NCBI GenBank assembly: GCA_002238825.1
Contig: MPNC01000009.1
Span: 62,001 to 126,000, forward strand
DNA: 64,000 nucleotides
Reading direction: 5' to 3'
DNA from: SAR202 cluster bacterium bin87
Lineage (GTDB): Bacteria > Chloroflexota > Dehalococcoidia > Lucifugimonadales > UBA3495
Each line of letters starts with the position of its first letter. The first letter of the stretch is position 1. Positions 26,233 through 35,052 of this stretch are shown one piece after another. A program made the position numbers and the translations under genes. Under the pieces are notes generated by a model that was not told the DNA's origin, did no database searches, and saw only the letters and a list, made by a program, of their open reading frames with translations.

Positions 26233-27083
26233 ACCCCCATTGCGGCAACGCGCCGACGGTAGGGTTTGAGCAGCGCCCGAACCGCCGGGGAGATGCCATC
26301 TACATCTCCTCGTCCATCGTCTTCCGGCAGCGAGAAAGGCGAGCCAACCCTCTCCCGCCACCAGATGGCGGCCTGCTGCAGGCACGCCTCGGTCACCGCC
26401 GATGGATAGCGGTACACCGATACGACCGATCCCACCGCGTGCGTCGCTGGCATCGTGCCGTTGACTCCCCGCTGTACGGTGAGCGTCGTTCCACCCTGCC
26501 CGTCGTCGGCCGCGCCAGTCACGTGCATCTGCTCGTCGCCGACCCTCACCGTGTGGCCCGCCGACAGCACGACGGATGGTCCACCGCCGCTGGAGGTCAC
26601 AGGAGCCTCAGCATCGCCAGCCGCAACCTCCGCGCCCGATACTTGCAGTCCCGTGTCCTCGCGCACGTCGCCGTAGCCCCAAGCGCCGGCGACGATCACG
26701 CCGCCCCGGCTCAGGGGGAACCGGCGGCCGCCGGCGGTCGCCACAATGCGGGTGTAGGGTCTCCCGTCGGGTTCCATGGGCGCGGCGTTCAGCGGGTAGG
26801 CCAGCCAGTCGCCGGAGTTCCAGCCGACCCAGCGGCTGGTGGAACCTTGGCGCACCCGCACCTCGGCGGCAGACGCCAGGTCGGTCACCGCCAGGGAAAC
26901 CTGTCCTGTCCCGTCGAACCTGCGCTCGCCTTCGCTGACAAAGAAGTGGCGGTCGCAGTACCCGTCAATCCACCGGGACGCCGTTTCCAGCATCCCCAGC
27001 AACCGTTCGTCGTGTCCGTCGTCCGGCGTGTTCAGAAACGCCGACGATTTCAGCGTGGTCAGGTCACCATAAGTGTTGGGCAT
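26229..27083 (-). CDS. Phage head-tail connector-like protein
   Basis: A 284-residue protein. The N-terminal 60 residues (YGDLTTLKSSAFLNTPDDGHDERLL then MLETASRWIDGYCDRHFF) follow the helical pattern of gp6/gp15-type connector proteins. A beta-rich insert of about 150 residues and a C-terminal helix pair (VTEACLQQAAIWWRERVGSPFS) complete it. It precedes a coupled tail-like gene. The capsid-like sequence upstream is cut at about 27,300, so this is a remnant prophage module rather than a full one. Confidence 0.6.
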   Translation of the reverse strand: MPNTYGDLTTLKSSAFLNTPDDGHDERLLGMLETASRWIDGYCDRHFFVSEGERRFDGTGQVSLAVTDLASAAEVRVRQGSTSRWVGWNSGDWLAYPLNAAPMEPDGRPYTRIVATAGGRRFPLSRGGVIVAGAWGYGDVREDTGLQVSGAEVAAGDAEAPVTSSGGGPSVVLSAGHTVRVGDEQMHVTGAADDGQGGTTLTVQRGVNGTMPATHAVGSVVSVYRYPSAVTEACLQQAAIWWRERVGSPFSLPEDDGRGDVDGISPAVRALLKPYRRRVAAMGV

Positions 27084-27108
27084 GATTTATCTCCGTATGC
27101 ATCCAGCC

Positions 27109-27171
27109 GTCATTCCGGCCTTGAGCCGGAATCCAGAAGGTGTCCTGGACTCCGGCGAAAGCCGGAGTGAC
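27109..27171. repeat. 63-bp inverted-repeat element, GTCATTCCGG type
   Basis: GTCATTCCGGCCTTGAGCCG at one end and GAAAGCCGGAGTGAC at the other. A relative lies at 15881. It separates the connector gene from the capsid-like fragment. Confidence 0.6.
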
Positions 27172-27189
27172 GACTTGGAGGGTAGTCCG

Positions 27190-27301
27190 CTACACCGTGA
27201 TGTTGTACTGCAGCGCCGTGTGGGTGGCCGTCGATCGCGCGCCGGTGCGTTCCATGAAGGCCAGGCGCATGCTCACCACCATACGTATCCCTAAAAGACA
27301 T
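27190..27301 (-). pseudogene. C-terminal fragment of a phage capsid-like protein at the island edge
   Basis: The minus-strand frame ending at 27190 reads MRLAFMERTGARSTATHTAL then QYNITV. This is a short C-terminus without a credible upstream body; to the right of about 27,300 the sequence changes to island genes. Position upstream of the connector gene suggests the end of a capsid-type gene. The identity is inference. Confidence 0.3.
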
Positions 27302-27844
27302 GTTTTCGAATCCCCCTTCGAAATCCCAACGTCAGAAGCGCCTCGACGCGGCCGCCCTCGAGCCAAGCGTCCCCAGCATACAAACGCTTCCGAGCAACAC
27401 GCCAGTCAACCCCAGAACCCCCAGCGCGAGACTAACGCCAATCCATCCGCTTCTCAGAAAACGGCCTACTACGCTAAACGCAGAAGCCTCGGGCTGTGCT
27501 GTAACTGCCCTAACCAAGTAGAAGGCGGCAAAAGATACTGCCCACCTTGCACGAAAAAGCGTGACGAACGCATTGCCCGGCTCCGAAGCGGGCGCAAAGC
27601 TCAAGGACTCTGCCAAGACTGCGGCGAAACAGCTATCTCCAGACTCACCCGTTGCTCAACCTGCGTCGACAGACGACGAGCGAATATGCGTCGATTGAGA
27701 GCCAAGCGAAACCTGCTGGGACTGTGCCAGAACTGCTCTAACGAAGCCATCCCCGAACAAAACCTGTGTGCGCCCTGCGCCGAAAAGCAAAGAGCTCGAA
27801 AACGCAGGAACAGGCAAACCATCAAAGACGCCAAGCACGGCTAA
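27269..27844 (+). CDS. Basic protein with three tandem CxxC zinc ribbons
   Basis: The C-terminal 115 residues contain three repeated units of the form GLC-x-C/N-C...C-x2-C (GLCCNCPNQVEGGKRYCPPC; GLCQDCGETAISRLTRCSTC; GLCQNCSNEAIPEQNLCAPC), each followed by a very basic helix (RRRANMRRLRAKR). This looks like a nucleic-acid-binding zinc protein of phage or mobile DNA. The N-terminus is uncertain because the open frame starts inside the capsid fragment; ATG 27269 is one option. The gene sits exactly at the left edge of the island. Confidence 0.55.
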   Translation: MLTTIRIPKRHVFESPFEIPTSEAPRRGRPRAKRPQHTNASEQHASQPQNPQRETNANPSASQKTAYYAKRRSLGLCCNCPNQVEGGKRYCPPCTKKRDERIARLRSGRKAQGLCQDCGETAISRLTRCSTCVDRRRANMRRLRAKRNLLGLCQNCSNEAIPEQNLCAPCAEKQRARKRRNRQTIKDAKHG

Positions 27845-27867
27845 TCTAAGGCCAGTGCCACAGGTGG

Positions 27868-27960
27868 GATTTGGAAACCAAGCTCACGGAAGCCGCTATC
27901 ACAGCGACCGAAGCGGTCCCGTCCGTGCAGCCGCAGATCAGCATCCAGTCACCCGAACAG
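27868..27960 (+). pseudogene. C-terminal remnant of the tandem-array protein family (left outlier)
   Basis: The frame reads DLETKLTEAAITATEAVPSV then QPQISIQSPEQW, matching the conserved C-terminal block (EAVPSVQPQISILSAEQW) of the seven array genes at 33-45 kb. No upstream body is present. It shows the array once reached, or spread, about 5.5 kb further left. The stretch 27,961-28,219 shows nothing. Confidence 0.72.
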
Positions 27961-28219
27961 TGGACACTCCGCAGTTTCTCTCCCACCATGATAAGCGGCG
28001 AGGCAACCAAATCTTCCACGGCGATTGATCCCACTCGATTGACGAACCTTCGTCCAACTCGTTCACGTTTGACGTCGTGAAAGCACTCACGCTGACAGAC
28101 GCCAAAGAAACGAGGAGATTTCGCTACTTGTACCCGAACCATCATGGGGCACCGCGTCCGCAGCATTGCCCAAGCAGGTTGAAGTTGCTAACCTGTAAAA
28201 CCAGCAGGAGGTCCCCAGG

Positions 28220-28579
28220 GTGACTACTGAGCAGTATCAACGGGCCAGCGAGCGTTTCCTGGCGCAGGCCAGACAGGAACTCGCCGCCGGCGACCTGCCA
28301 CAGGCATCTGAAAAGGGCTGGGGTGCTACCGCCCAAATCCTCAAGGCCGTCGCCGAACAGCGCGGCTGGGACCACAGCCGTCACCGACACCATCTGGTGA
28401 CCGTCAGCCGACTGAGGGCTGAGACCGGCGACGGCGATATACGCCGTTGGTTCAACACGGCCAGCGCCCTTCATGAGAACTTCTACGAGGACACGATGCA
28501 GGCTTTCGAAGTCGCGGAAAGCCTCCACGACGTAGAGGCACTACTGAACAAAATCCTACCCCTGCTGGACCAGACATAG
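28220..28579 (+). CDS. HEPN-like single-domain helical protein
   Basis: A 119-residue helical protein: YQRASERFLAQARQELAAGD, then ASEKGWGATAQILKAVAEQRGW and HHLVTVSRL. These positions match the halves of the 24536 protein (LW-AA----AVAE-RGW). The GTG start has AGGAGG at the right spacing. A 3' remnant of a second copy is at 50742-50845. Function unknown; HEPN-type proteins often act as RNases or their partners, but the Arg-x4-His motif is not clear here. Confidence 0.55.
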   Translation: MTTEQYQRASERFLAQARQELAAGDLPQASEKGWGATAQILKAVAEQRGWDHSRHRHHLVTVSRLRAETGDGDIRRWFNTASALHENFYEDTMQAFEVAESLHDVEALLNKILPLLDQT

Positions 28580-28635
28580 TCTCGGCTACCCTGACCCATC
28601 GAATAGCGAAATCGCCTGCAAAGAAACACGCCGCC

Positions 28636-29007
28636 ATGAACACCAGCAAGCGCTCCTACGTCTTGGAACATCTCCTCCAATGCCGACAGTGCGGAAGCCC
28701 CATGCTCGTCAGCATGGGCCAAGACCCCAACGTGGACGTTTACCGTTGTTCAAGATTCAACACGAGCCAAGATTACATCTGCGCCGCTCCGGACGTCCGC
28801 ACCTCCCGTTTCGAGACCTGGCTGATCCAAGGGCTGACCGACGTCATCACGACGCCCAGAAACGTCTGGTTCCTACAACAGACCCATGCAGCATCCAGCG
28901 GGGAAGCCCTGCGCCTCGACCCATCCACCAACGCTGATTTGGCGAGGAACCCACTTGCCTACAACGCCAAAGACGCCCTGCGCCTTGCCAAACGACCCCC
29001 GCCGTAA
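28636..29007 (+). CDS. Serine-recombinase zinc-ribbon segment, free-standing
   Basis: A 123-residue frame. SYVLEHLLQCRQCGSPMLVS then VYRCSRFN...YICAAPDVRTS are the zinc-ribbon of large serine recombinases (C-x2-C ... C ... C), which normally follows the recombinase domain in one polypeptide. Here it lies on the plus strand, while the catalytic and recombinase segments are on the minus strand further right. The C-terminal 40 residues look non-homologous. It may be a fragment or a real split subunit. Confidence 0.5.
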   Translation: MNTSKRSYVLEHLLQCRQCGSPMLVSMGQDPNVDVYRCSRFNTSQDYICAAPDVRTSRFETWLIQGLTDVITTPRNVWFLQQTHAASSGEALRLDPSTNADLARNPLAYNAKDALRLAKRPPP

Positions 29008-29042
29008 TCATCATCTGAAACACCCACCTCCTCCGAAACTGA

Positions 29043-29066
29043 ACGGGGGCGCTTACGCGCCCCCGT
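29043..29066. terminator. Perfect 10-bp hairpin, likely terminator
   Basis: ACGGGGGCGC, loop TTAC, GCGCCCCCGT. It lies between the plus-strand zinc-ribbon gene and the minus-strand small gene ending at 29182, so it could end either transcript. There is no strong T-run. Confidence 0.45.
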
Positions 29067-29181
29067 CGATTACTTCCCCATTTCATCAAATCGGTGCGGG
29101 TCAATTTCATAAATTGCCAACACCAGGCGGGCCAAGGTCGTCCGCTTCGCTGGTGGCAATCGTCTTTGTTTGCAATTCCTT

Positions 29182-29316
29182 CTATACGGAAATATCATCC
29201 TCCTCGACCGATGAGTTCCCAACCTCGTCCGGTCCCGGCGCTGCAGACGGGCGTTCAACCTCTCGCAGCGCCTCGGTTCGTCCGCTCAGCCAGTCACGGC
29301 CTCGCTCTTTCTTCAT
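29182..29316 (-). CDS. Short acidic-tailed protein, unrecognised
   Basis: A 44-residue frame, MKKERGRDWLSGRTEALREV then an acidic end (SSVEEDDISV). It has an excellent ribosome-binding site (GGGAGGAG, 7-8 bases before ATG) and follows the recombinase-domain gene by about 60 bases on the same strand. No homology is recognised. Confidence 0.42.
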   Translation of the reverse strand: MKKERGRDWLSGRTEALREVERPSAAPGPDEVGNSSVEEDDISV

Positions 29317-29376
29317 TTCTCACTCCTCCCAGTCGTGCGATGGACCTGCCGAAGAAATCTCGCCCAAGTGTTCCTG

Positions 29377-30042
29377 CTAACCACGGGATACCACATGCCG
29401 GCGACCAACCATCTTCAAGTCCATCTTTCGCTGTACCCGTTCGAAAACTTCCAAGTCAACCAGCGGCGGGGTGAGCCCTCTGATCTCGACCCACTCTGTC
29501 CGGGGCATACCTACCTTCACTGGGCCCGACTCTGGGTGCCAGACGGTCCGGGTTTTCCCGTAGTAGGCAATTCCCACGTACGATGTGTTCCTGAGAATGT
29601 TACGGATCATGGCGGCACTCCATTTCCCGCCACGCTTCGTCGGAATGCCGTCAGCTTCCAGACCTCGGGCAATCTTGGAGTTCGACAGGCCTCTGTCGAA
29701 CTCGTCGAAAATTCGCCGCACGACCGGCGCTTCCTCCGGATCGATCACACGCCGACCTTGCTCCGCGGCATTGCGGTATCCGTAGATTCCTAGACCGTTG
29801 CCAACCGGCATGATCCCTTGCCGAGCCATTTGCAACTTCGCGGCCCGGACACGGTCACTCAGCCGCTTGTTGTAAAAGTACGACTGCCCAGCCACGATTC
29901 GACGGACGGTATCACTTTTTGTGTCGCTATCCGATGGCGGCTCCAAATTCCGGGTGTCCTCCCCGTCGTACACAGGTTCAACACCCGACTCTCCCGACGG
30001 CGGCACTGCGCCGTCATTCCATTCGTTGTTTGACGTTTCCAC
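29377..30042 (-). CDS. Recombinase-domain part of a large serine recombinase, no catalytic domain
   Basis: A 221-residue protein starting at GTG 30042 behind GAAAGGAGG. The recombinase domain is intact: SDRVRAAKLQMARQGIMPVG, IYGYRN, IDPEEAPVVRRIFDEFDRGL, IARGLEADGIPTKRGGKWS and IRNILRNTSYVGIAYYGK. The N-terminal resolvase domain (with the nucleophile serine) is absent and replaced by about 60 residues rich in Asp, Ser and Gly; the zinc ribbon is missing too. The perfect ribosome-binding site argues for expression as a separate polypeptide. Alternatively it is a relic. Confidence 0.65.
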   Translation of the reverse strand: METSNNEWNDGAVPPSGESGVEPVYDGEDTRNLEPPSDSDTKSDTVRRIVAGQSYFYNKRLSDRVRAAKLQMARQGIMPVGNGLGIYGYRNAAEQGRRVIDPEEAPVVRRIFDEFDRGLSNSKIARGLEADGIPTKRGGKWSAAMIRNILRNTSYVGIAYYGKTRTVWHPESGPVKVGMPRTEWVEIRGLTPPLVDLEVFERVQRKMDLKMVGRRHVVSRG

Positions 30043-30325
30043 TGGAAAACCTCCTTTCAAATTTGTCGTTCATCTCTACTTTGACGAATGCGGCTTCCTA
30101 ACCACTCGCAGTCGCCTCGACGTAGAACGCAACGTCCGGCGTCGGTGCCCCGAGCGAGTCCTCGATCCCCCGTGGCACCGTTTCGTTGAATCCTGGCTCG
30201 ATGAAGCCCGCTGGTTTGTTCATCATCATGTTCTCGCCCGTTCAATGCGTGGATTTCCTGAGCTGGGGACCTGCCCGCCCGTGTACAACTTGTCCTCAAG
30301 GACCCGGTGGGGACGAAAGATCCCA

Positions 30326-30901
30326 TTACCCACCCCGTTCAGTCAGTGGTTCCCTCTCGCTCAGGTAAGCGGCGATGTCATCGGCGCTCCAACCATCACA
30401 GGCCAGCTCCAAGACCAAACGCATGGTGCCGGCCTGCCGCTCGTCAAGCGCCGTTGGCACCTCCGCCTTGTCGTGGGCATAGCCGGAGACTCCGGAGGCG
30501 ACCAAGCCGGACAAACGACTACGGCGGTGGTCGTCGAAGGAACCCTGCACAAAGCGGATTTCAACGCCGGCCGCAGCAAACTCCTCGTATAGGAGCACGC
30601 GGTGCTCGGGGACGCACGACAGGCGTTCCGACGAGGAGACGTACACCAGGCCTACCTCGCCCGCCTGCACGGCCTGCCGAAGATGGGTCAACCCCGGACG
30701 GTCGAGTCCGGAGCCGCTCTGGCGGTCCCGAAAGACGTAAGCAGCCACGACGGGTGGCACTACGTCTTCAACTGCTTGGCGAGCACAGGTTGAGACTTGT
30801 GCTTCCAGAGTAGACTTTTTCTGCTGGATAGCGGAGTCACGGGCGTAGACCGCCGTATGGCGACCCGCCTCGCTTGACAAATCGTGTTTCTTGGATTTCA
30901 T
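30326..30901 (-). CDS. Resolvase-type N-terminal part of a serine recombinase, frameshifted
   Basis: A 191-residue frame: VYARDSAIQQKKSTLEAQVS carries the Arg-x-Ser catalytic start of serine recombinases. VYVSSSERLSCVPEHRVLLYEEF and GVEIRFVQ follow as in the catalytic domain. The frame stops at LTERGG, inside the recombinase domain. Homology seems to continue in another frame (NGIFRPHRVLEDKLYTGG) to about 30,228, so a frameshift is likely. GGAGG precedes ATG 30901. Paired with the gene at 29377 it could also be a split enzyme. Confidence 0.6.
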   Translation of the reverse strand: MKSKKHDLSSEAGRHTAVYARDSAIQQKKSTLEAQVSTCARQAVEDVVPPVVAAYVFRDRQSGSGLDRPGLTHLRQAVQAGEVGLVYVSSSERLSCVPEHRVLLYEEFAAAGVEIRFVQGSFDDHRRSRLSGLVASGVSGYAHDKAEVPTALDERQAGTMRLVLELACDGWSADDIAAYLSEREPLTERGG

Positions 30902-30924
30902 GATTTCCTCCATGGGCGACGTTG

Positions 30925-31916
30925 TCGACGAATGCGCGAACCTCTAGTTCAGCGCCCTCACCAAGGTTCTACAGGCGGCATAGCGGGCTTGGCCCTTCTT
31001 CGCCGCGCTGCACCGGTAGTAACGCTAGCCGCGGGAATTTCCGGCTACTACCAAGCGCGACCCGCAGCCGTCACAATGCACGGCATCCAGTGGCATTCGT
31101 CGACGACCGCTGCCCTCGTCCGCCACGCTGGGCTTGCGGGCGCTTCTGCACCCTGTCAAAGTGGTGTTAGATATTCGCAATGGATGCCTCGTCACGTTCT
31201 ATCTTTGGTTTTGCCCGTCAAATTGCCGCGGTGCGTCAGCCATACGGCCTTGCACCGCGACAACCTAATCCCGATTCCTCACTGTGTGCGAGTTTTCGTG
31301 TCCAACCAGGGACAGCGCGAACTTGACCAAATTGTGTGCCGTCTGCCGGAGGCGGCTCATCGCCCGCCTTCGCATGCCGTGTCGATTGTTCACGAAATGC
31401 ACCGCCACGCCGTGCCCATCAAGCTCCTCCAGCGCTGCCAAGGATTCCGGCTGGCTTCGTGACAACCGGCTGGCGCGGTAGAAGATCACCGCATCCACAT
31501 CTCCGGCCGCCACCGAACGCCGCAGCTTTTCGAATTCCTCACGCATCAGCGTCACCTCCGCAAGTCTCCCGGTGAACGTCTGCTTCATCAACCTGACATC
31601 CACCGGATTTCGCCCACTTGACGCAGGGGGCGGTCTGCGCTTCGGGCGAAGCCATCGTTTCCTGGCCGGATGTACTCACCCTGACGTAGACCTCGGCGCC
31701 ACGTTTCGTTCTCAGCACGTGATGCTCTTCGCCGCTTGCGTGGTGCAACAGGCACGAGCCGTCCACCATATTGGTGTCCCGACACCGCGTTTCATTCCTT
31801 TCCTCGTCCTCAATGTTTCTGAAGAGCGATTCGGCCTTTTCGAGCGAGATGCTGCCTTCCGACAATAGGCGGACAATTCGCTCTACGTCGCAATTCTTTG
31901 TCTCACCTTCCGGCAT
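30925..31916 (-). pseudogene. Degenerate serine recombinase in three frames
   Basis: The start MPEGETKNCDVERIVRLLSE (31916, with AGGGAGGAC upstream) leads to AEVYVRVSTSGQETMASPEAQ, a catalytic-serine start. The frame shifts near 31,570 and continues as RLAEVTLMREEFEKLRRSVA and YRASRLSRSQPESL to 31,265. A zinc-ribbon in a third frame (HCDGCGSRLVVAGNS, RYYRCSAAKKGQ) extends to about 30,925 with an in-frame stop. All parts of one recombinase are visible but it cannot be translated as such. Confidence 0.65.
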
Positions 31917-31958
31917 GCCGTCCTCCCTTTTATCAATGTGACTCTTTTCCCGCCGCCG

Positions 31959-32147
31959 TCAGTGGGCATTAAAATCGCCCGACCACGACGACGGCCAACG
32001 AAAAACCGCAACCCCACCGGCCTCGCGGCCGGCGGACGTCGCGGAAATGTTCAAGGGGACTGACCTCGCCGTCGGCCCGACGCACATCACGCCGAACGGC
32101 AACTCTGCCCGGGCTCTGCACACCAAGCAGCATGCTAAAATCGACAT
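31959..32147 (-). CDS. Short Cys-containing frame with strong ribosome-binding site
   Basis: A 62-residue frame, MSILACCLVCRARAELPFGV onward, with AAGGAGG seven bases before the ATG. It lies just upstream of the broken recombinase (31916) on the same strand. No family is recognised; it may be a leader or a relic. The rest of the gap (32,148-32,308) shows nothing. Confidence 0.35.
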   Translation of the reverse strand: MSILACCLVCRARAELPFGVMCVGPTARSVPLNISATSAGREAGGVAVFRWPSSWSGDFNAH

Positions 32148-32308
32148 CCGTAGACCTCCTTCTTTCTCGAGAGGGCCCTACACCCGGCCGCGTCGGTCTC
32201 GACCTCCGCCGCGGCCATCTCTTTCATCTGTTGTGGCTTAAATCAGCACAGACCATACTACCCAAAAATCACTCACTGGACGACCATCCGGTGTCATCAT
32301 TTACCGAT

Positions 32309-32941
32309 TCAGGACAAATCATCCCCGACTTCCAGCCGACGCTCCCGCTCGTTCCGCTCCCTCACCAACTGGAGAATAAGCTCCCTATTTGGCGTCAAAT
32401 CGTCACCCACGTAGGTCAGCGTGCCGCGGTCCCGCTTCCACCCTTTTCCATAACGCACCAAGCCTCCGAGTGAGGACCTGATTGACGCAGCACTGCTGGC
32501 ACGGGTCTCGCCAGTACGGAAAATCGCGTCGGCCAACGACACCTCCCGCAATATCGGCCCGTAGGTCATGGCGGCCCCGAACGCCCTCTGCCGGTTGGTC
32601 CGCTTTCCGGCCACTGCCCTGGTGTCCAACACCGGCTCCCCGGTCTCTTCATCGCGATCAAAGGGAGCGAAAGGCGGACTAATCACACCCGGACCCAACA
32701 GGCGTTCAAGAACCCCACGCTGGTCATAGGCGGGTCGCTCCTCACTGGCACATTCGGCTGCCTCACCCTCCGGAAGATCGATGGTGCCGCCCGCCAGAGC
32801 TTTAAACTCGGTTATGATCTCGAGCAGCCGGGTCGACCACCGTACTTTTTCGGCAGCCCGCCGCTTTTCCTCCACCCCCTGCCGTTGTTCCTGCAGCACC
32901 ATCTTCTCGAGTTCTGCCAAACGCTCAAGAATTCCGTCCAT
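32309..32941 (-). CDS. Coiled-coil protein with C-terminal winged-helix-like segment
   Basis: A 210-residue protein. The N-terminal 55 residues are a charged coiled coil (MDGILERLAELEKMVLQEQR). The middle (about 60-130) has no recognisable motif. The C-terminus (REVSLADAIFRTGETRASSA, then IRSSLGGLVRYGKGW and GTLTYVG) looks like a winged helix. The start at 32941 follows GGGAGATAG. It is divergent from the first array gene; the 520-bp region between them contains two strong hairpins, so it could be a regulator of the array. That role is inference. Confidence 0.5.
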   Translation of the reverse strand: MDGILERLAELEKMVLQEQRQGVEEKRRAAEKVRWSTRLLEIITEFKALAGGTIDLPEGEAAECASEERPAYDQRGVLERLLGPGVISPPFAPFDRDEETGEPVLDTRAVAGKRTNRQRAFGAAMTYGPILREVSLADAIFRTGETRASSAASIRSSLGGLVRYGKGWKRDRGTLTYVGDDLTPNRELILQLVRERNERERRLEVGDDLS

Positions 32942-33214
32942 GTCTCTATCTCCCAGTGGATCCCCATCCACCACAGTACTATAACCCAAAAAGCGCATTT
33001 ACACATACCGGTTTTGGGTTTTTCGTGAACATGATGCCATCCTATGATGCGCCACGTCAACCATGGCATCGTGATAATTCGGCGTTAATTGGGGTAAAAG
33101 GCGTGGCCAGTGTGAGAAGCAAGCAGCCGATAACCTGATTTCGCCAAGGCACCGCAGTAGGGTCCGAAAACCGGACTTGTACCGTCTGAGCCTTCCCGCT
33201 GCACGGCGTCATGC

Positions 33215-33248
33215 CAACCACCTTCGGAACACCTTCCGAAGGTGGTTG
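33215..33248. repeat. Perfect 15-bp stem hairpin
   Basis: Arm CAACCACCTTCGGAA, loop CACC, arm TTCCGAAGGTGGTTG, without a mismatch. There is no T-run, so it is not a standard terminator. It lies in the divergent region between the coiled-coil/winged-helix gene and array copy 1 and could be a binding or recombination site. Confidence 0.7.
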
Positions 33249-33400
33249 CCACCTCCTGATGCGGAAATCGCCTGACACAGCATCCACCACGAGATCCCGA
33301 CCTGGCGATGGCCTATTGGCATCCAAGAAAGCGTACCGGCTTTGGCCCGGCAACAAGACGGCATAATCCTGCCGCCCCGACACAGGAAAGGCTTCAAACG

Positions 33401-33425
33401 AAAGCCGCCCCGACGGGCGGCTTTT
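33401..33425 (+). terminator. Intrinsic terminator in the leader of array copy 1
   Basis: AAAGCCGCCC, loop CGAC, GGGCGGCTTT followed by TCGTTT. It ends 40 bases before the copy 1 ATG. No intact plus-strand gene precedes it, so it is either the end of a lost array copy or a leader attenuator. A close match precedes copy 3. Confidence 0.7.
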
Positions 33426-33464
33426 CGTTTCCCGGCCGCCCCAACTCGCCTGAGGACACCAACC

Positions 33465-34982
33465 ATGCCAGCGACTGCCAGCAGCCCCCAAACTATCGTG
33501 ACACATGCCCTCGCGGTCTCTGCCGGCGAGGTTATCAACGCCGTCCGACACAACGTCCGCTACCCGTTCCTGCTGGACGCCAAGCTCGGCGACGCCAACA
33601 CCGCGCCGATGCCCGACACCACCATAGCGGACGTCTACGACACCGCCCTGAACTCCATCCACTTCAAGATGAGCCGCATCAGAACAGTCCTGATCAGCAT
33701 CGACCACCAGCATGGCAGCCCCCTGGCCCAAATCGCCGAGCGCGCCAACGACGCCATGGCCAGAGCCGCCATCATCAACCACCACAACCGCCGACCGCCG
33801 CTCTACTCCGAGAACACCATCAGCACCTTCATCAAACTCGGCTGCGCGAAACCGAACCACTCGCCCATCATCCGAGCCGCCGGACATGTCGTGCCGCCGC
33901 CAGTCACGAACCGCATCCGGAACGTCGACAACATCGCAGGCGACATCGCCGCCAACCTCGCGGCGTCTCCCGAACCGCAGACCGCCGAACAGATCCTGCA
34001 AGCCCTCAGGGACCGCCGGGAGGTCCTCGACCATTGGCCCAATCTAGACTTCGCGCTCGTCATCCGCAGGCTGACCGACATCTGGCCCGACCACCGTGGG
34101 CGCTACCACATTGACGAAAAATGGAGCAGGTTTCTGAGCGGGCAACGCCTGGTGACCAACACCGTCATCCGCATCCTGGACCGAGATCAGGAACCGCGCA
34201 CCACGGCTTTTCTCATTGACGAGACGGAACACCTGGTCCGACACCTGCTACCCGACGGGTACAACATCCCCAGCGCAGTCCGAACCTCGGTCTACACTTC
34301 CGACGAGATCTCTCGCCGCGACCTGGCGACGTTCGGACTCCGAATGTGGAATGACACGCCCGATGCGGAGAGCATGACCAGCCACTGGGGCTCGACCGAC
34401 GCTTTCATCCGCGCCTTCTTGACGGAAAACGGCCCCGCGACCGTGAATGACATCGTCCAACACATGCAGGAGACGTCAAACGCCAGAGACAACACCGTCC
34501 GAGACCTCGTCTACAGCAACAACTCCGGGCAATTCCTGCGCCTGCCAGACCGCCGAGTGGCAGTCAACCCTGTTCCACCGGCGCACAACCCCAGCACGCC
34601 GTCCATCAAGGTTGTGCCGGACGAGCACCGCCAGCGACCAGAGCCAGTGCTGCGCGAATCGGAGCTAGTGTGGCTCACGCACTACGTCCAAGCGCTGGAC
34701 GACCTGGAGCCGCCCCTGCCGGCAAGAGCCGTTTTGACGGGGCCACGAGCCACCGGCTCCACCATTGACGGATGCGTCGACCTCACGGTGGTCGCCGACG
34801 AACGTCATTGGCGCAGCCTGGAACCACGGTTGAAGCAACTCGCCGCCGCCACGTCGGAGCGGGTGCCGTCCGTGCCAATAATGATCAAAGTGGTCTCATC
34901 CGAAGCGTGGGAACGTCAGCAGGTAGGCAACGAGCCCCCATCACACTACAACATCTGGATGGCACCCTACGAAGCACCATAG
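33465..34982 (+). CDS. Tandem-array protein, copy 1 (unknown family)
   Basis: A 505-residue protein and the most diverged array member. It keeps FLLDAKLGDAN near 37-47, RRPPLYSENTISTFIKLG near 107-124, HSPIIRAAGHV, the first winged-helix-like segment ending RDLATFGLRMW, a second one (SDTV-like TVNDIVQHMQE then NTVRDLVYSNNS) and the C-terminal block TGPRATGSTID then VDLTVVADERH. In that block the NTase-like acidic pair is Asp-x-Thr. ATG 33465 has TGAGGAC upstream. The copy-1-type leader (hairpin plus ACACCAACCATG) recurs at copy 3. Confidence 0.78.
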   Translation: MPATASSPQTIVTHALAVSAGEVINAVRHNVRYPFLLDAKLGDANTAPMPDTTIADVYDTALNSIHFKMSRIRTVLISIDHQHGSPLAQIAERANDAMARAAIINHHNRRPPLYSENTISTFIKLGCAKPNHSPIIRAAGHVVPPPVTNRIRNVDNIAGDIAANLAASPEPQTAEQILQALRDRREVLDHWPNLDFALVIRRLTDIWPDHRGRYHIDEKWSRFLSGQRLVTNTVIRILDRDQEPRTTAFLIDETEHLVRHLLPDGYNIPSAVRTSVYTSDEISRRDLATFGLRMWNDTPDAESMTSHWGSTDAFIRAFLTENGPATVNDIVQHMQETSNARDNTVRDLVYSNNSGQFLRLPDRRVAVNPVPPAHNPSTPSIKVVPDEHRQRPEPVLRESELVWLTHYVQALDDLEPPLPARAVLTGPRATGSTIDGCVDLTVVADERHWRSLEPRLKQLAAATSERVPSVPIMIKVVSSEAWERQQVGNEPPSHYNIWMAPYEAP

Positions 34983-35052
34983 GCGGCTGGTTGTAATCAT
35001 CGACCATCCAACCACACCGACAGCTACTCAAAAAGATCAAAGAAGGTGAAGC

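Noticed and set aside
33057-34034. Minus-strand frames opposite the array (33-45 kb)
   Set aside because: Each array gene has long antisense frames. The plus-strand proteins are conserved between copies with normal composition, whereas the antisense ones are Gly/Val/Asp-rich shadows.
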